Below are positions 1-6,684 of a stretch of 10,566 nucleotides of DNA, one piece after another (position 1 is the stretch's first letter; each line of letters starts with the position of its first letter). The stretch lies in the NCBI GenBank assembly GCA_030595585.1, contig JAUVCY010000030.1, positions 1-10,566 of the forward strand, in the 5' to 3' direction. The notes beneath the pieces are model-generated. The model was given only the letters and a program-made list of their open reading frames with translations. It was not told the DNA's origin and did no database searches. Position numbers and translations under genes: made by a program. Source of the DNA: Thermoplasmatota archaeon (GTDB taxonomy: Archaea; Thermoplasmatota; Penumbrarchaeia; Penumbrarchaeales; Penumbrarchaeaceae).

Positions 1-223
1 TTCTGAGCATATTATCTATGATCCTCTCCCCGAAGCCAAAGAAGTTCAGAACGTGCTGGGCCATCTCCTCCGCCACCTCCCCTTCCAGCCTCTCCTCGGT
101 ATTCTTCTTGAGAAACGACCTCTCTATCGCCGAGGCGAGAATGGCCCTTGAGACCACATCCGATCTCTCCCCGGGGAAACTACAGGTGTTCTTCTGCAAG
201 ATGAGATCCTCTTTCAATACCAT
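1..223 (-). CDS. 5' end of a small hypothetical archaeal protein (partial, runs off left edge)
   Basis: Reading leftward from ATG at 223 there is an open frame of 74 codons to the window edge without a stop. The protein begins MVLKEDLILQKNTC and continues through a charged helical stretch (SAIERSFLKKNTEERLEGEV) to HVLNFFGFGERIIDNMLR. The helix-rich, acidic character and the 'NFFGF..RIIDN' ending remind me of short archaeal DUF6015-type proteins; this is from memory and uncertain. A TATA-like box on the minus strand (279-288) would place transcription start near 258, leaving a leader of about 35 nt, which supports this strand and start. The frame on the opposite strand is a shadow. No clear Shine-Dalgarno is seen. 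The C-terminus is missing, so function cannot be assigned. Confidence 0.6.
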   Translation of the reverse strand, partial: MVLKEDLILQKNTCSFPGERSDVVSRAILASAIERSFLKKNTEERLEGEVAEEMAQHVLNFFGFGERIIDNMLR

Positions 224-252
224 GGGAATACTATCCTGCCCCCTCGGGGGCT

Positions 253-275
253 TGACACATAGTACAAGTGTGTCA
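253..275. promoter_or_regulatory. Palindromic operator candidate (TGACACA-N9-TGTGTCA)
   Basis: TGACACA at 253-259 and its exact reverse complement TGTGTCA at 269-275 are separated by 9 nt, a spacing suited to a dimeric DNA-binding protein. The site lies just downstream of the minus-strand TATA-like box and covers the expected start of transcription for the leftward gene at 223. Binding there would block initiation, the usual position of an archaeal repressor site. The regulator is unknown and the function is inferred. Confidence 0.4.
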
Positions 276-278
276 CAG

Positions 279-288
279 TTATATAAAA
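279..288 (-). promoter_or_regulatory. TATA-like box for the leftward gene at 223
   Basis: TTATATAAAA on the plus strand reads TTTTATATAA on the minus strand. About 25 nt further leftward puts transcription start near 258, inside the palindrome at 253-275. The box is nearly symmetric, so it could also serve rightward transcription toward the gene at 397, giving a leader of about 85 nt that contains the hairpin at 361-384. Confidence 0.45.
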
Positions 289-360
289 ACCCACCATCAA
301 ACTACCGTTATTTCCAGCAATTTGTAGAATATCATATCGGGTGGTCGTGGTATGTTTAAT

Positions 361-384
361 ATCAGGTAGCTCCTTCTACCTGAT
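361..384 (+). repeat. Perfect 9-bp inverted repeat (hairpin or operator) upstream of the OB-fold/TctA operon
   Basis: ATCAGGTAG (361-369) and CTACCTGAT (376-384) are exact reverse complements around a 6-nt centre, CTCCTT. The right arm abuts the Shine-Dalgarno-like GAGGTG at 385-390. If transcribed, it forms a stable stem just before the ribosome site; the loop CTCCTT is itself partly complementary to a GGAGG-type Shine-Dalgarno. Alternatively it is a protein-binding dyad near a TATA-like TTTAATAT at 355-362. Nothing in the sequence chooses between RNA and DNA roles. Confidence 0.5.
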
Positions 385-396
385 GAGGTGCGTTGC

Positions 397-1581
397 TTGC
401 ATGATCTCCAGCTGAGCGGTTCAGCGGCCAGGGCGTTCGTTATCGTTTTCTCAATTGTCGGCATCACGGTCCTGGCCCTGATAGGGTACCTGTCCGAGGT
501 GGAGGAGGTGGGGTTATCGGACCTGGAGGACCACGCAGGGGAGGTGGTAATGACCCGTGGAGTGGTCCTTGGGACAGTTCATTACGGCTCAGGAGCATCG
601 AAACTGCTGATCTTCGACCGTAACGACACCGCCGAGGTCTACATAGAGACCTCTGGGAAGGAGTACAGGCCAGGAAGCAGGATCGTGGTCAGAGGCGAGG
701 TCTATCTGGGCGATGAAAGGCCCGGCATCACATCTGCCAATGACAGGTCCATCGAGGTCCTAAGCAACGGCGATGCGGGGGAGCTCGGCGGATGGAGCAA
801 GCACTTCGATGTCTGCAGCGTCAGGGGTACCGTCGTCTCCTCGGACAGGGTTGGGTGGGACGACCACTACCTGGTGGTCCAGTTCTTCAGGGGGGACGCT
901 CAGGAGAGGGTAGAGGCCCTCCTGCTGGAATGTGAGGAGGGGCCCGGGCCGGGGGACCTTATCAACGTCACGGGAGTGCTGGGGACGGAAGGGGGCCTGC
1001 TCTGCTTCGGCCCTGGGTCCCTTGAGATATTGAACAGGGCGGTGCCAAGTTGTATCAGCCTGAGGCAGCTCATCCAGGAGATGGAGCTGGGCGTGGCCTC
1101 CCTTGAGCCCAGAACCCTCGAGGGATACCTCAGATATGAGCCGTCCGGGAGGTCGTTCTACATCGGCGAGGAGCCTTCGGGCTCCCTGATCAGCGTGAAG
1201 GTCAGCGTCCAAGAGCCCATTGAATTCATACACAAAGGGGACCTTGTGGAGCTTGTCAACTGCTCCGTATCCTGGGACCCTGACTCGCTGAGGTATCGCC
1301 TCTTTCCGGAACTGGTGAGGCTTCTTGAGCCGTACGGAACGTGGGCGATCAAACTAGGATCGCTGGATTACGGGGTCGGGGAGTTCGAGGGGTGCCTGGT
1401 GACGGTGAAGGGCGTTCTCGAAACGGTCAATGGAACTCTGGTTCTCATTGATGGGGAGAGATCGCTCATCGTCGCTGGCATGGATGAGGGGGAGACGGGT
1501 AAAGAGGTGAAGCTCCAGGGGACTATCGTCTTCGACACCTTTGACAACAGGTTCAGGCTGGTGGTGGAGGAGGGCCTTTGA
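397..1581 (+). CDS. Membrane-anchored protein with four OB-fold-like repeats
   Basis: The predicted product is 394 residues. One hydrophobic helix near residues 13-32 (AFVIVFSIVGITVLALIGYL) anchors it, and the rest is probably outside the cell. That part contains four repeats at about 48-122, 140-212, 238-310 and 330-392. Each runs through beta-strands into a 'G-x-hydrophobic-x-hydrophobic-x-G' turn: PGSRIVVRGEV, PGDLINVTGVL, KGDLVELVNCSV and TGKEVKLQGTI. This is the pattern of OB-folds such as those in archaeal predicted nucleic-acid-binding proteins, though an external location makes nucleic acid an uncertain ligand. I chose TTG at 397 because GAGGTG (385-390) sits 6 nt upstream; GTG at 388 overlaps that Shine-Dalgarno and adds three residues. 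A stop at 367 limits the frame upstream. It overlaps the TctA gene by 4 bp, so the two are translationally coupled. The domain call is by pattern only. Confidence 0.75.
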   Translation: MHDLQLSGSAARAFVIVFSIVGITVLALIGYLSEVEEVGLSDLEDHAGEVVMTRGVVLGTVHYGSGASKLLIFDRNDTAEVYIETSGKEYRPGSRIVVRGEVYLGDERPGITSANDRSIEVLSNGDAGELGGWSKHFDVCSVRGTVVSSDRVGWDDHYLVVQFFRGDAQERVEALLLECEEGPGPGDLINVTGVLGTEGGLLCFGPGSLEILNRAVPSCISLRQLIQEMELGVASLEPRTLEGYLRYEPSGRSFYIGEEPSGSLISVKVSVQEPIEFIHKGDLVELVNCSVSWDPDSLRYRLFPELVRLLEPYGTWAIKLGSLDYGVGEFEGCLVTVKGVLETVNGTLVLIDGERSLIVAGMDEGETGKEVKLQGTIVFDTFDNRFRLVVEEGL

Positions 1582-2933
1582 TAGAGCTTCTCCTCCTCGT
1601 GATGGTCTCGGCCCTCATCGGGACCTCCCTTGGCGTGCTCACCGGGCTGATCCCGGGGCTTCACGTGAACAATGTCGCCATCATCCTGCTCTCCCTGAGC
1701 CCGCTTTCCGTATCGGTCATATCGGGCCTTGGCGTCGACAAAGGGACGGTGTACCTCATGGTGGCCTCCTCCATCGTGGCAACCTCCATGGCTCACACGT
1801 TCCTGGATTTCATACCATCCACATTTCTGGGCGCTCCGGATGGGGACACCGCCCTGTCGGTACTGCCCGCCCACTCCATGCTCCTCGAGGGAAAGGGGTA
1901 CTCAGCCGTCGTGTTGTCCGCCGTGGGCTCATTCGGGGCCGTTGTTATGGGAGTGCTGCTCCTCGTTCCGTACAAGCTGCTGGTGAACGAGCCCGTGAAC
2001 GGGTATATACTTCTCAAGGAGTACATGGTGTGGGTGTTGATGGGGGTGTGTCTGCTCATGCTCCTCACCGAGACGTCAAAGATCCCCTACAGGCCGGTCC
2101 GGGGGGAGGATGGCAAGATGAAACTGGAGGAGGGGGCCTTCTCCCGTACCGTGGGGGTGATGTGCGCCATGATGCTCTTTATCCTCGCCGGAGGGCTTGG
2201 CCTCGTGGTCCTGGACCTCCCCGTCAGCTCGCCTCTTGGGCTGCCGGCCACGGTGCTCTTTCCCACGCTCTCGGGGCTATTTGGAACCTCCACGCTGATC
2301 ATATCTGCCAGGGGTGGGGCGGAGGTCCCCTCCCAGACGATGGAAACGCCGAAGATCGATATGAGGGAGGCGGGGCCGTCCATCGTGACCGGGGGCGTGG
2401 CCGGGTCCGTGGTCGGCTTCCTCCCGGGCATGAGCGGAGGCGTTGCGACCGTGGTCGCCATGCTCTTTCGTAAGGAGCCAAAGCCCGGGTCCGTGATCAT
2501 GACCCTCTCCGCTATCAACACCGCCAACTCCCTCTTCGTCCTTGGTGCCCTGTTCCTGATACTCAGGCCCCGGTCAGGTGCGGCCATCGTGGTGAACGAC
2601 CTGGTGTCGGTGACGCAGTGGGATGGGGCCCTGCCCCCCCAGGCGCTGTCGCTTCTGTTGATCTCCGCGCTGATCGCATCCTCACTGGGCTTCTTCCTCA
2701 CACTTTTCCTGGGGAAGCGGTTTGCCAATATCATGCCGAGGATACCCTATCCCAAACTGGCCTGGGGCATAGTGATATTCATCGCAATAATGGTGTTTGG
2801 TTTCACCGGGCCCGTTGGCCTCTTCGTGCTGCTGGTCTCCACCAGCATCGGAATGGTGGCGCCTATGATAGGGATCCGGAGATCCCATGCCATGGGGGTT
2901 CTCCTCGTCCCCGTGATGATCATGCTCTGGTGA
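1578..2933 (+). CDS. TctA-family (tripartite tricarboxylate transporter-type) permease
   Basis: A 451-residue, very hydrophobic protein with many membrane segments and the two-fold repeat of the TctA family. The first half carries GLIPGLHVNN (about 23-32) and the family-like stretch GAPDGDTALSVLPAHSMLLE (85-104). The second half carries GFLPGMSGG (280-288) followed by KEPKPGSVI. In bacteria TctA works with a small membrane subunit (TctB) and a periplasmic binding protein (TctC) to import carboxylates. Neither is encoded here, as in archaeal single-protein members, so the substrate is unknown. The start is TTG at 1578 within TTGA, sharing 4 bp with the end of the OB-fold gene, and the GGAGGAGGG tract at 1566-1574 can serve as Shine-Dalgarno. 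The coupled OB-repeat protein is a natural candidate partner. The family call is secure; the transport role is inferred. Confidence 0.88.
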   Translation: MIELLLLVMVSALIGTSLGVLTGLIPGLHVNNVAIILLSLSPLSVSVISGLGVDKGTVYLMVASSIVATSMAHTFLDFIPSTFLGAPDGDTALSVLPAHSMLLEGKGYSAVVLSAVGSFGAVVMGVLLLVPYKLLVNEPVNGYILLKEYMVWVLMGVCLLMLLTETSKIPYRPVRGEDGKMKLEEGAFSRTVGVMCAMMLFILAGGLGLVVLDLPVSSPLGLPATVLFPTLSGLFGTSTLIISARGGAEVPSQTMETPKIDMREAGPSIVTGGVAGSVVGFLPGMSGGVATVVAMLFRKEPKPGSVIMTLSAINTANSLFVLGALFLILRPRSGAAIVVNDLVSVTQWDGALPPQALSLLLISALIASSLGFFLTLFLGKRFANIMPRIPYPKLAWGIVIFIAIMVFGFTGPVGLFVLLVSTSIGMVAPMIGIRRSHAMGVLLVPVMIMLW

Positions 2934-2945
2934 AGTGGTATTTGG

Positions 2946-2955
2946 AAATATTTAA
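2946..2955 (+). promoter_or_regulatory. TATA-like box for the M48 protease
   Basis: AAATATTTAA is centred about 31 nt before ATG 2982, the same TATA-to-start distance seen for both antiporter genes in this window. It predicts a leaderless or near-leaderless transcript starting around 2977, so the protease can be expressed separately from the upstream operon. Confidence 0.5.
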
Positions 2956-2981
2956 CCGTATGAATGGACATAGGGCCAGAG

Positions 2982-3803
2982 ATGGTGAGGAGAAGCCAGC
3001 TTCGGTACAGGTGGGAATGGATAGATCTCCCCATAGCTCTCTGGATATCCTTCTGGATAGCCTTTTTCCTCACGATAATATCCTTCGGGTTCTTCCTCAT
3101 ATGGCTGAGCATCAGCCTGATGATCACCATCGTCTTCACTTATATTGCGAACAAGGCCATGCCTTTGAAGGCGAAGGTATCGCCCGAGAACCACCCGAAG
3201 ATAGATCGGATATGCGATGGATCGTCCAGTGAGCTGGATATGAAGAGGCCAAAGGTATATCTGAACGATTCGAAGGGCGTGAACGCATTTTCCAGAGGCA
3301 TCCTCTCCCCCATCATCGTCCTGCAGAAAGGTATAATTGACCTGATGGAGGAGGAGGAGATCACCTTCGTGATCGGCCACGAGATGGGGCATATCAAGAT
3401 GAGACATGCTCCGATCCGCACCCTGTTCGAATCGAGCATGGTGAGGGTCCCGCTCCTTCTCTACCCACCCATGTTCATATTCAGGATGCTCTTCCTGCGG
3501 GGGAGGCTGAGCAGGTCCATGGAGTTCACCGCGGACAGGGCGGGCCTCCATGCAACAGGGGACATAAGGTCCGCGATCAGGTGTATCATCAAGCTCAGCA
3601 CCAGGGAGAAGAGCGTCGATCCCGGGGATGTGGAGGAGGCGATCAACATGGAGATGGGCGATATAGCCGGAATGAAGAGGTCGAGGCTGATATCCAGGAC
3701 GCTCTCCACCCATCCCGACGGCCTCCGCAGGATAGAGGAGCTGGTACGGTATTCAAAGAGGACCGGCGTCGGATGGCCAGAGGGCGTGTCCACTACCGGA
3801 TGA
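2982..3803 (+). CDS. htpX: M48 family membrane zinc metalloprotease (HtpX-like)
   Basis: The product is 273 residues from ATG 2982. Two adjacent hydrophobic helices lie near residues 15-55. The zinc site HEMGH is at about 133-137, and downstream the third ligand is in EFTAD (181-185), giving the M48 HExxH...ExxxD arrangement; an STHPD motif follows at about 242-246, also typical of the family. HtpX-type enzymes cleave misfolded or damaged membrane proteins on the cytoplasmic side. An ATG at 2964 is in frame and adds six residues, but it lies upstream of the transcription start predicted from the TATA box at 2946-2955, so I prefer 2982; read-through transcription could still use 2964. The gene starts 48 nt after the permease stop. 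The protease family is clear; the specific htpX orthology and the substrate are not shown. Confidence 0.87.
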   Translation: MVRRSQLRYRWEWIDLPIALWISFWIAFFLTIISFGFFLIWLSISLMITIVFTYIANKAMPLKAKVSPENHPKIDRICDGSSSELDMKRPKVYLNDSKGVNAFSRGILSPIIVLQKGIIDLMEEEEITFVIGHEMGHIKMRHAPIRTLFESSMVRVPLLLYPPMFIFRMLFLRGRLSRSMEFTADRAGLHATGDIRSAIRCIIKLSTREKSVDPGDVEEAINMEMGDIAGMKRSRLISRTLSTHPDGLRRIEELVRYSKRTGVGWPEGVSTTG

Positions 3804-3845
3804 AATTAAAAAAATAATGGGGCTCCTTCTATTGAAAGGAGCCCC
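3804..3845 (-). terminator. Hairpin plus U-tract terminator of kbl
   Basis: GGGGCTCCTT (3819-3828) pairs perfectly with AAGGAGCCCC (3836-3845) around a 7-nt loop. On the minus strand the stem is followed at once by ATTATTTTTTTAATT, a U-rich tract. It lies between the kbl stop (3867) and the end of the convergent protease gene (3803). The U-tract is on one side only, so it serves the leftward kbl transcript best, though the stem may also impede rightward RNA. Confidence 0.75.
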
Positions 3846-3866
3846 CTGATGTTCTTTGGGTCAGCT

Positions 3867-5051
3867 TCAGATGATCTTTGCCAGCTTTCCACCCTTCTCG
3901 AAGGCCTGCAGGGCCTCGTCAAGGTCCTCCCTGGTCAACCCTGCGTTGACCTGAACGCGGACCCTTGACTTATCCCTTGCAACCATCGGAAACACGATTG
4001 GGAGGGCGAAGACGCCCAGGTTGTACAGCTCGTCAGATAGCTTCTTGGCCTGGTGGGACTCGCCGCACATCACCGGTATGATCGGGGTCTCGGTATTTCC
4101 GGTGTCGAAGCCCAGGCTCTGGATCTCCTTCTTGAAGTACTTCGTGTTCTCCCAGAGGGTCTCCCAGTGCTGGGGCTCCTCCTGGAGCACCCTGATCGCC
4201 TCAAGCTGAGCTCCCGCCACCGCAGGTGGGTGTGAGCCGGACAGCAGCCAGGTCCTTGATTTGTTGAATGCGAAGTTGTAGAGGTCCTGGGACCCCGCAG
4301 CTATTCCGCCGACCACGCCGAACGCCTTGGAGAAGGTACCCATCTCCACGTCCAGGTCCTCGTTGACGCCGAAGTGTACGCCTATGCCGGCCCCCTTCTC
4401 ACCGAGGACACCCTCACCGTGCGCATCGTCCACATATGACATCGCCCCGTACTCCTTGCAGAGTTTGACTACCTTATCAAGTGGAGATATGTCTCCGTCC
4501 ATGGAGAACACACCGTCGGTGATCACCAGAACGCGCCTCCTGTCCTGGTTCTTTCGAAGCAGGTCCTCAAGCTCGCCCATGTCGTTGTGCTTGTATACGC
4601 CCCTCTGCGCCTTGGAGAGCCGGACACCATCTATGATCGAGCCGTGGTTCAGTGCGTCGGATATGATCAGGTCCTCCTTCGAGGGCGCGAGCTGGGGTAT
4701 CAATCCGGCGTTTGTTGCGAATCCGGTCTGATAAACCAGCGCCGCCTCCCTGTTCTTGAACTTCGCAAGTTCTTTTTCAACCATGAAATGGATGTCCATT
4801 GAGCCCGCGATAGCCCTTACAGAGCCGGACCCGGCCCCGTTCTTCCCCGCCCATTCCTGAGCCGCCTTGATCAACCTGGGGTGGTTTGAAAGGCTGAGGT
4901 AGTTGTTGGAACAGAGCATGATGAGCCTCTTTCCATCCACAGTGCACCTGGGGGACGAAGGGCCCTGGAGCTCACGAAGCTTCCAGTTGAACCCTTTCGC
5001 ACATATATCGTCGTATTCCTCCTTGAGGAAAGCAGTCGGATCTTTTACCAT
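3867..5051 (-). CDS. kbl: Glycine C-acetyltransferase (2-amino-3-ketobutyrate CoA ligase)
   Basis: A PLP-dependent alpha-oxoamine synthase of 394 residues, close to the 398 usual for bacterial KBL. The reaction joins acetyl-CoA and glycine to give 2-amino-3-oxobutanoate, or runs in reverse in threonine breakdown. Visible motifs: substrate-loop CSNNYLSLSNHP (about 47-58), NHGS with the His that stacks on PLP (H136), DDAHGEGVLGE with D209 and H211, and the PLP lysine in GTFSKAFGVVGG (K242). The start is ATG 5051, because AGGAG at 5059-5063 lies 7 nt upstream; an in-frame GTG at 5087 would add 12 residues without a good ribosome site. No threonine dehydrogenase lies beside it. A related acyltransferase such as BioF is possible because the family is hard to subdivide by eye, but no biotin genes are nearby. 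The gene is divergent from the CBS gene. Confidence 0.87.
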   Translation of the reverse strand: MVKDPTAFLKEEYDDICAKGFNWKLRELQGPSSPRCTVDGKRLIMLCSNNYLSLSNHPRLIKAAQEWAGKNGAGSGSVRAIAGSMDIHFMVEKELAKFKNREAALVYQTGFATNAGLIPQLAPSKEDLIISDALNHGSIIDGVRLSKAQRGVYKHNDMGELEDLLRKNQDRRRVLVITDGVFSMDGDISPLDKVVKLCKEYGAMSYVDDAHGEGVLGEKGAGIGVHFGVNEDLDVEMGTFSKAFGVVGGIAAGSQDLYNFAFNKSRTWLLSGSHPPAVAGAQLEAIRVLQEEPQHWETLWENTKYFKKEIQSLGFDTGNTETPIIPVMCGESHQAKKLSDELYNLGVFALPIVFPMVARDKSRVRVQVNAGLTREDLDEALQAFEKGGKLAKII

Positions 5052-5120
5052 ATTATCACTCCTGTATCGTAAATCCCTACCCGCCACCCCTGTATTCAGT
5101 TCGGATAAGAGGAACTAAAC

Positions 5121-5131
5121 TATCTATTTTT
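5121..5131 (-). promoter_or_regulatory. TATA-like box for kbl
   Basis: On the minus strand this reads AAAAATAGATA preceded by CCCG, giving a purine-rich BRE-like CGAAAA next to an AT-rich core. Transcription would begin near 5100, leaving a leader of about 50 nt with the AGGAG Shine-Dalgarno of kbl. The match is loose. Confidence 0.35.
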
Positions 5132-5132
5132 C

Positions 5133-5156
5133 GGGAATTTGGGAATACGGGAGAAG
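5133..5156 (+). repeat. Three short direct repeats (GGGA-N4 at 8-nt period) in the kbl/CBS divergent promoter
   Basis: GGGAATTT (5133-5140), GGGAATAC (5141-5148) and GGGAGAAG (5149-5156) follow one another without gaps. They sit between the two divergent TATA-like boxes, where a regulator of both genes could bind. The units are short and the third is degenerate, so chance is possible. Confidence 0.25.
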
Positions 5157-5164
5157 GATTTAAC
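5156..5164 (+). promoter_or_regulatory. TATA-like box for the CBS-domain gene
   Basis: The stretch GGATTTAAC preceded by purine-rich GAGAAG resembles an archaeal BRE/TATA element. It predicts transcription start near 5187 and a leader of about 20 nt before GTG 5208. Confidence 0.35.
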
Positions 5165-5207
5165 TCCAAGTTATCGTTTACAGATACTGATAGGAAAGTG
5201 ATGTCAG

Positions 5208-5777
5208 GTGAAGAAAAGATCCTCCATTGATGTTCCAAAAAAGGATGACCCCCCCAAAAAGACGAATATATCCAAGATACTGAAACAGTTCCATCAGATC
5301 GACGTGGGGACGGTCATGGAGTCGAAGATGTGGGACATGTGCATGGTCACCCCCAAAACATCGATAGAGGATATCATATCAATACTTGGTTCCAGGAAGC
5401 ACATCTGGGTGGTCAAGAGTATGAAGAACACCAGGCTTCTTGGCCTCATCACCGAGAGGGATATGGTGGAGATCATCGCGCCGAGGAAGCTCAGCCCGTA
5501 CAAGTTCACCATAAGCACGTCTACACTGCGCTCGCTGATCTTTGGTGGGATAGAGATCGCAGAGGATATGATGACCACGGACCTGGTCACGGCCAAACCC
5601 GAGGATACCATGGGAAAGGCCCTTCAGAAGATGAAAAGGCACCACCTCAAGAGGCTCCCGGTGGTGAAGGCTGGAAGGATCGTGGGAGAGCTCACGATGA
5701 AGTCCATCATCGTACAGTTCAAGAAGGTGATGAAGTGGTACCAGGTCCTTGAAGATTATGAACATATGAAGAAGTGA
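5208..5777 (+). CDS. Two-CBS-domain protein
   Basis: A soluble protein of 189 residues with a Bateman module: CBS1 at about 38-92 (VMESKMWDMCMVTPKTSIED ... IWVVKS ... GLITERDMVEII) and CBS2 at about 118-172 (IAEDMMTTDLVTAKPEDTMG ... LKRLPVV ... GRIVGELTMKSII). The paired 'h-V-hydrophobic ... G-hydrophobic-hydrophobic-T/S' strands are typical. Such modules bind adenine nucleotides or related ligands and regulate partners; no fused effector domain is present. The lysine-rich N-terminus (1-30) and the charged C-terminal helix (KKVMKWYQVLEDYEHMKK) are unassigned. The start is GTG 5208; an in-frame stop at 5199 rules out a longer form, and the ribosome site is weak. It is divergent from kbl and convergent with the lipoprotein gene. 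The partner cannot be told from context. Confidence 0.85.
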   Translation: MKKRSSIDVPKKDDPPKKTNISKILKQFHQIDVGTVMESKMWDMCMVTPKTSIEDIISILGSRKHIWVVKSMKNTRLLGLITERDMVEIIAPRKLSPYKFTISTSTLRSLIFGGIEIAEDMMTTDLVTAKPEDTMGKALQKMKRHHLKRLPVVKAGRIVGELTMKSIIVQFKKVMKWYQVLEDYEHMKK

Positions 5778-5820
5778 ACCTACTTTCTTCTGTAAGAGCC
5801 AAATGGAGTGGGGAAGATCT

Positions 5821-6402
5821 TCATTTCGCTTCGTAGTACACTGTTAAATATATATGATCGATAGATAGGGTGATCGGGACAAAACAGCCTCCAAACTTTC
5901 TAATAGTTATTGAGAAAGTATTGAAGGTTTCTTTATCATATGCTTGATCCTGGAAAAGCACAGCATCTATCATTATGGATCCGGTTGTATTATCATATGT
6001 ATAATTAATATCATTTTGGATATCTTGAATGACCCACCTGATAGAGGGATTTGCGATTTGCCTGGGCCCGATGGTGATCTTCATTTGAACCGTGGCGTTG
6101 ATAATAACGTAATTCATTGAGTTCATTTTATCAGTGGTAAAACCTTCTAATGTAAGATTATGAAAGCCCAGTCCCAAACATACCATTTCATAACATATAT
6201 CATCTTGAGCTGAGAGAGCGGACAGGGACGAGAGGTTCAGATACTCACTATTCATGGTCGCATTGGAAGAGCCAACGATCTCTGAAAAAAAACCATCGTC
6301 CAATTCCCTTTCTTCCGATCGCTCTTCAATGCATCCAGAGAGGAATACCATTACTGAAACAGATAGAACGAACAGATAATATCCATGATATCCCATTCTC
6401 AT
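5821..6402 (-). CDS. Putative secreted lipoprotein, AT-rich gene
   Basis: A 193-residue protein with a signal sequence of the lipoprotein type: a hydrophobic stretch (YLFVLSVSVMVFLSG) ending in LSGC, so Cys24 would be the lipid-modified residue of the mature protein. The mature part is acidic at first (EERSEERELDD), then likely beta-rich. It has six N-x-S/T sequons (at about residues 47, 56, 82, 102, 133 and 138), which would suit archaeal surface N-glycosylation, and cysteines at 70, 75 and 173. I do not recognise the family. The first ATG (6402) is supported by GAGGGA at 6407-6412, 4 nt upstream. Sampled stretches of this gene are about 33-38% GC, against about 62% in a sampled antiporter stretch, so it may be a recent acquisition. 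It lies 60 nt downstream of the 61-residue gene on the same strand. Confidence 0.75.
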   Translation of the reverse strand: MRMGYHGYYLFVLSVSVMVFLSGCIEERSEERELDDGFFSEIVGSSNATMNSEYLNLSSLSALSAQDDICYEMVCLGLGFHNLTLEGFTTDKMNSMNYVIINATVQMKITIGPRQIANPSIRWVIQDIQNDINYTYDNTTGSIMIDAVLFQDQAYDKETFNTFSITIRKFGGCFVPITLSIDHIYLTVYYEAK

Positions 6403-6462
6403 TCCGTCCCTCTAACTAGCTTTGATCTACACTCGATTCTACCTGCGGCTGCCAGATCGAGA

Positions 6463-6648
6463 TTAAAAGACCACGACCTTGACCACCCTTGCCCACGGGA
6501 TCAGAACCGTGTTGAACTTGGTCCTTCTCTTCGAGGGGTTGAGCGTCACTTCAATATACTGTCCTCTGTCCTGGCCATGGCCGATAACGCTCCTCTTTCC
6601 ATCGTTCTCCACAAGGTAAATGACACGTACTTTTCCCAAACCTGTCAT
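6463..6648 (-). CDS. Small hypothetical protein, 61 residues, likely beta-barrel
   Basis: The frame MTGLGKVRVIYLVENDGKRS ... GQYIEVTLNPSKRR ... FNTVLIPWARVVKVVVF is short but convincing: alternating hydrophobic residues suggest four or five beta-strands, it is basic (several K/R), and codon use matches the GC-rich neighbours. The start at ATG 6648 is favoured because GGTGA (minus strand, 6654-6658) lies 5 nt upstream; in-frame ATGs at 6678, 6672, 6660 and 6654 would lengthen it by up to ten residues, two of them overlapping that Shine-Dalgarno. A TATA-like element lies at 6695-6703. A small SH3- or Sm-like barrel binding nucleic acid is conceivable, but I recognise no family. The gene sits between the antiporter pair and the lipoprotein gene. 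Confidence 0.6.
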   Translation of the reverse strand: MTGLGKVRVIYLVENDGKRSVIGHGQDRGQYIEVTLNPSKRRTKFNTVLIPWARVVKVVVF

Positions 6649-6684
6649 ACTCATCACCATTAAGGTATTCATCAGCATGATATT

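Noticed and set aside
1541..2473. Long rightward open frame of 310 codons inside the permease gene
   Set aside because: The product is rich in Arg, Gly, His and Pro with no fold-like pattern, as expected from a shifted frame of GC-rich DNA; the TctA frame explains the stretch.
2952..3713. Leftward open frame of 253 codons opposite the M48 protease
   Set aside because: It is antisense to a gene with an intact zinc site and gives a His/Glu/Tyr-rich product without recognisable motifs.
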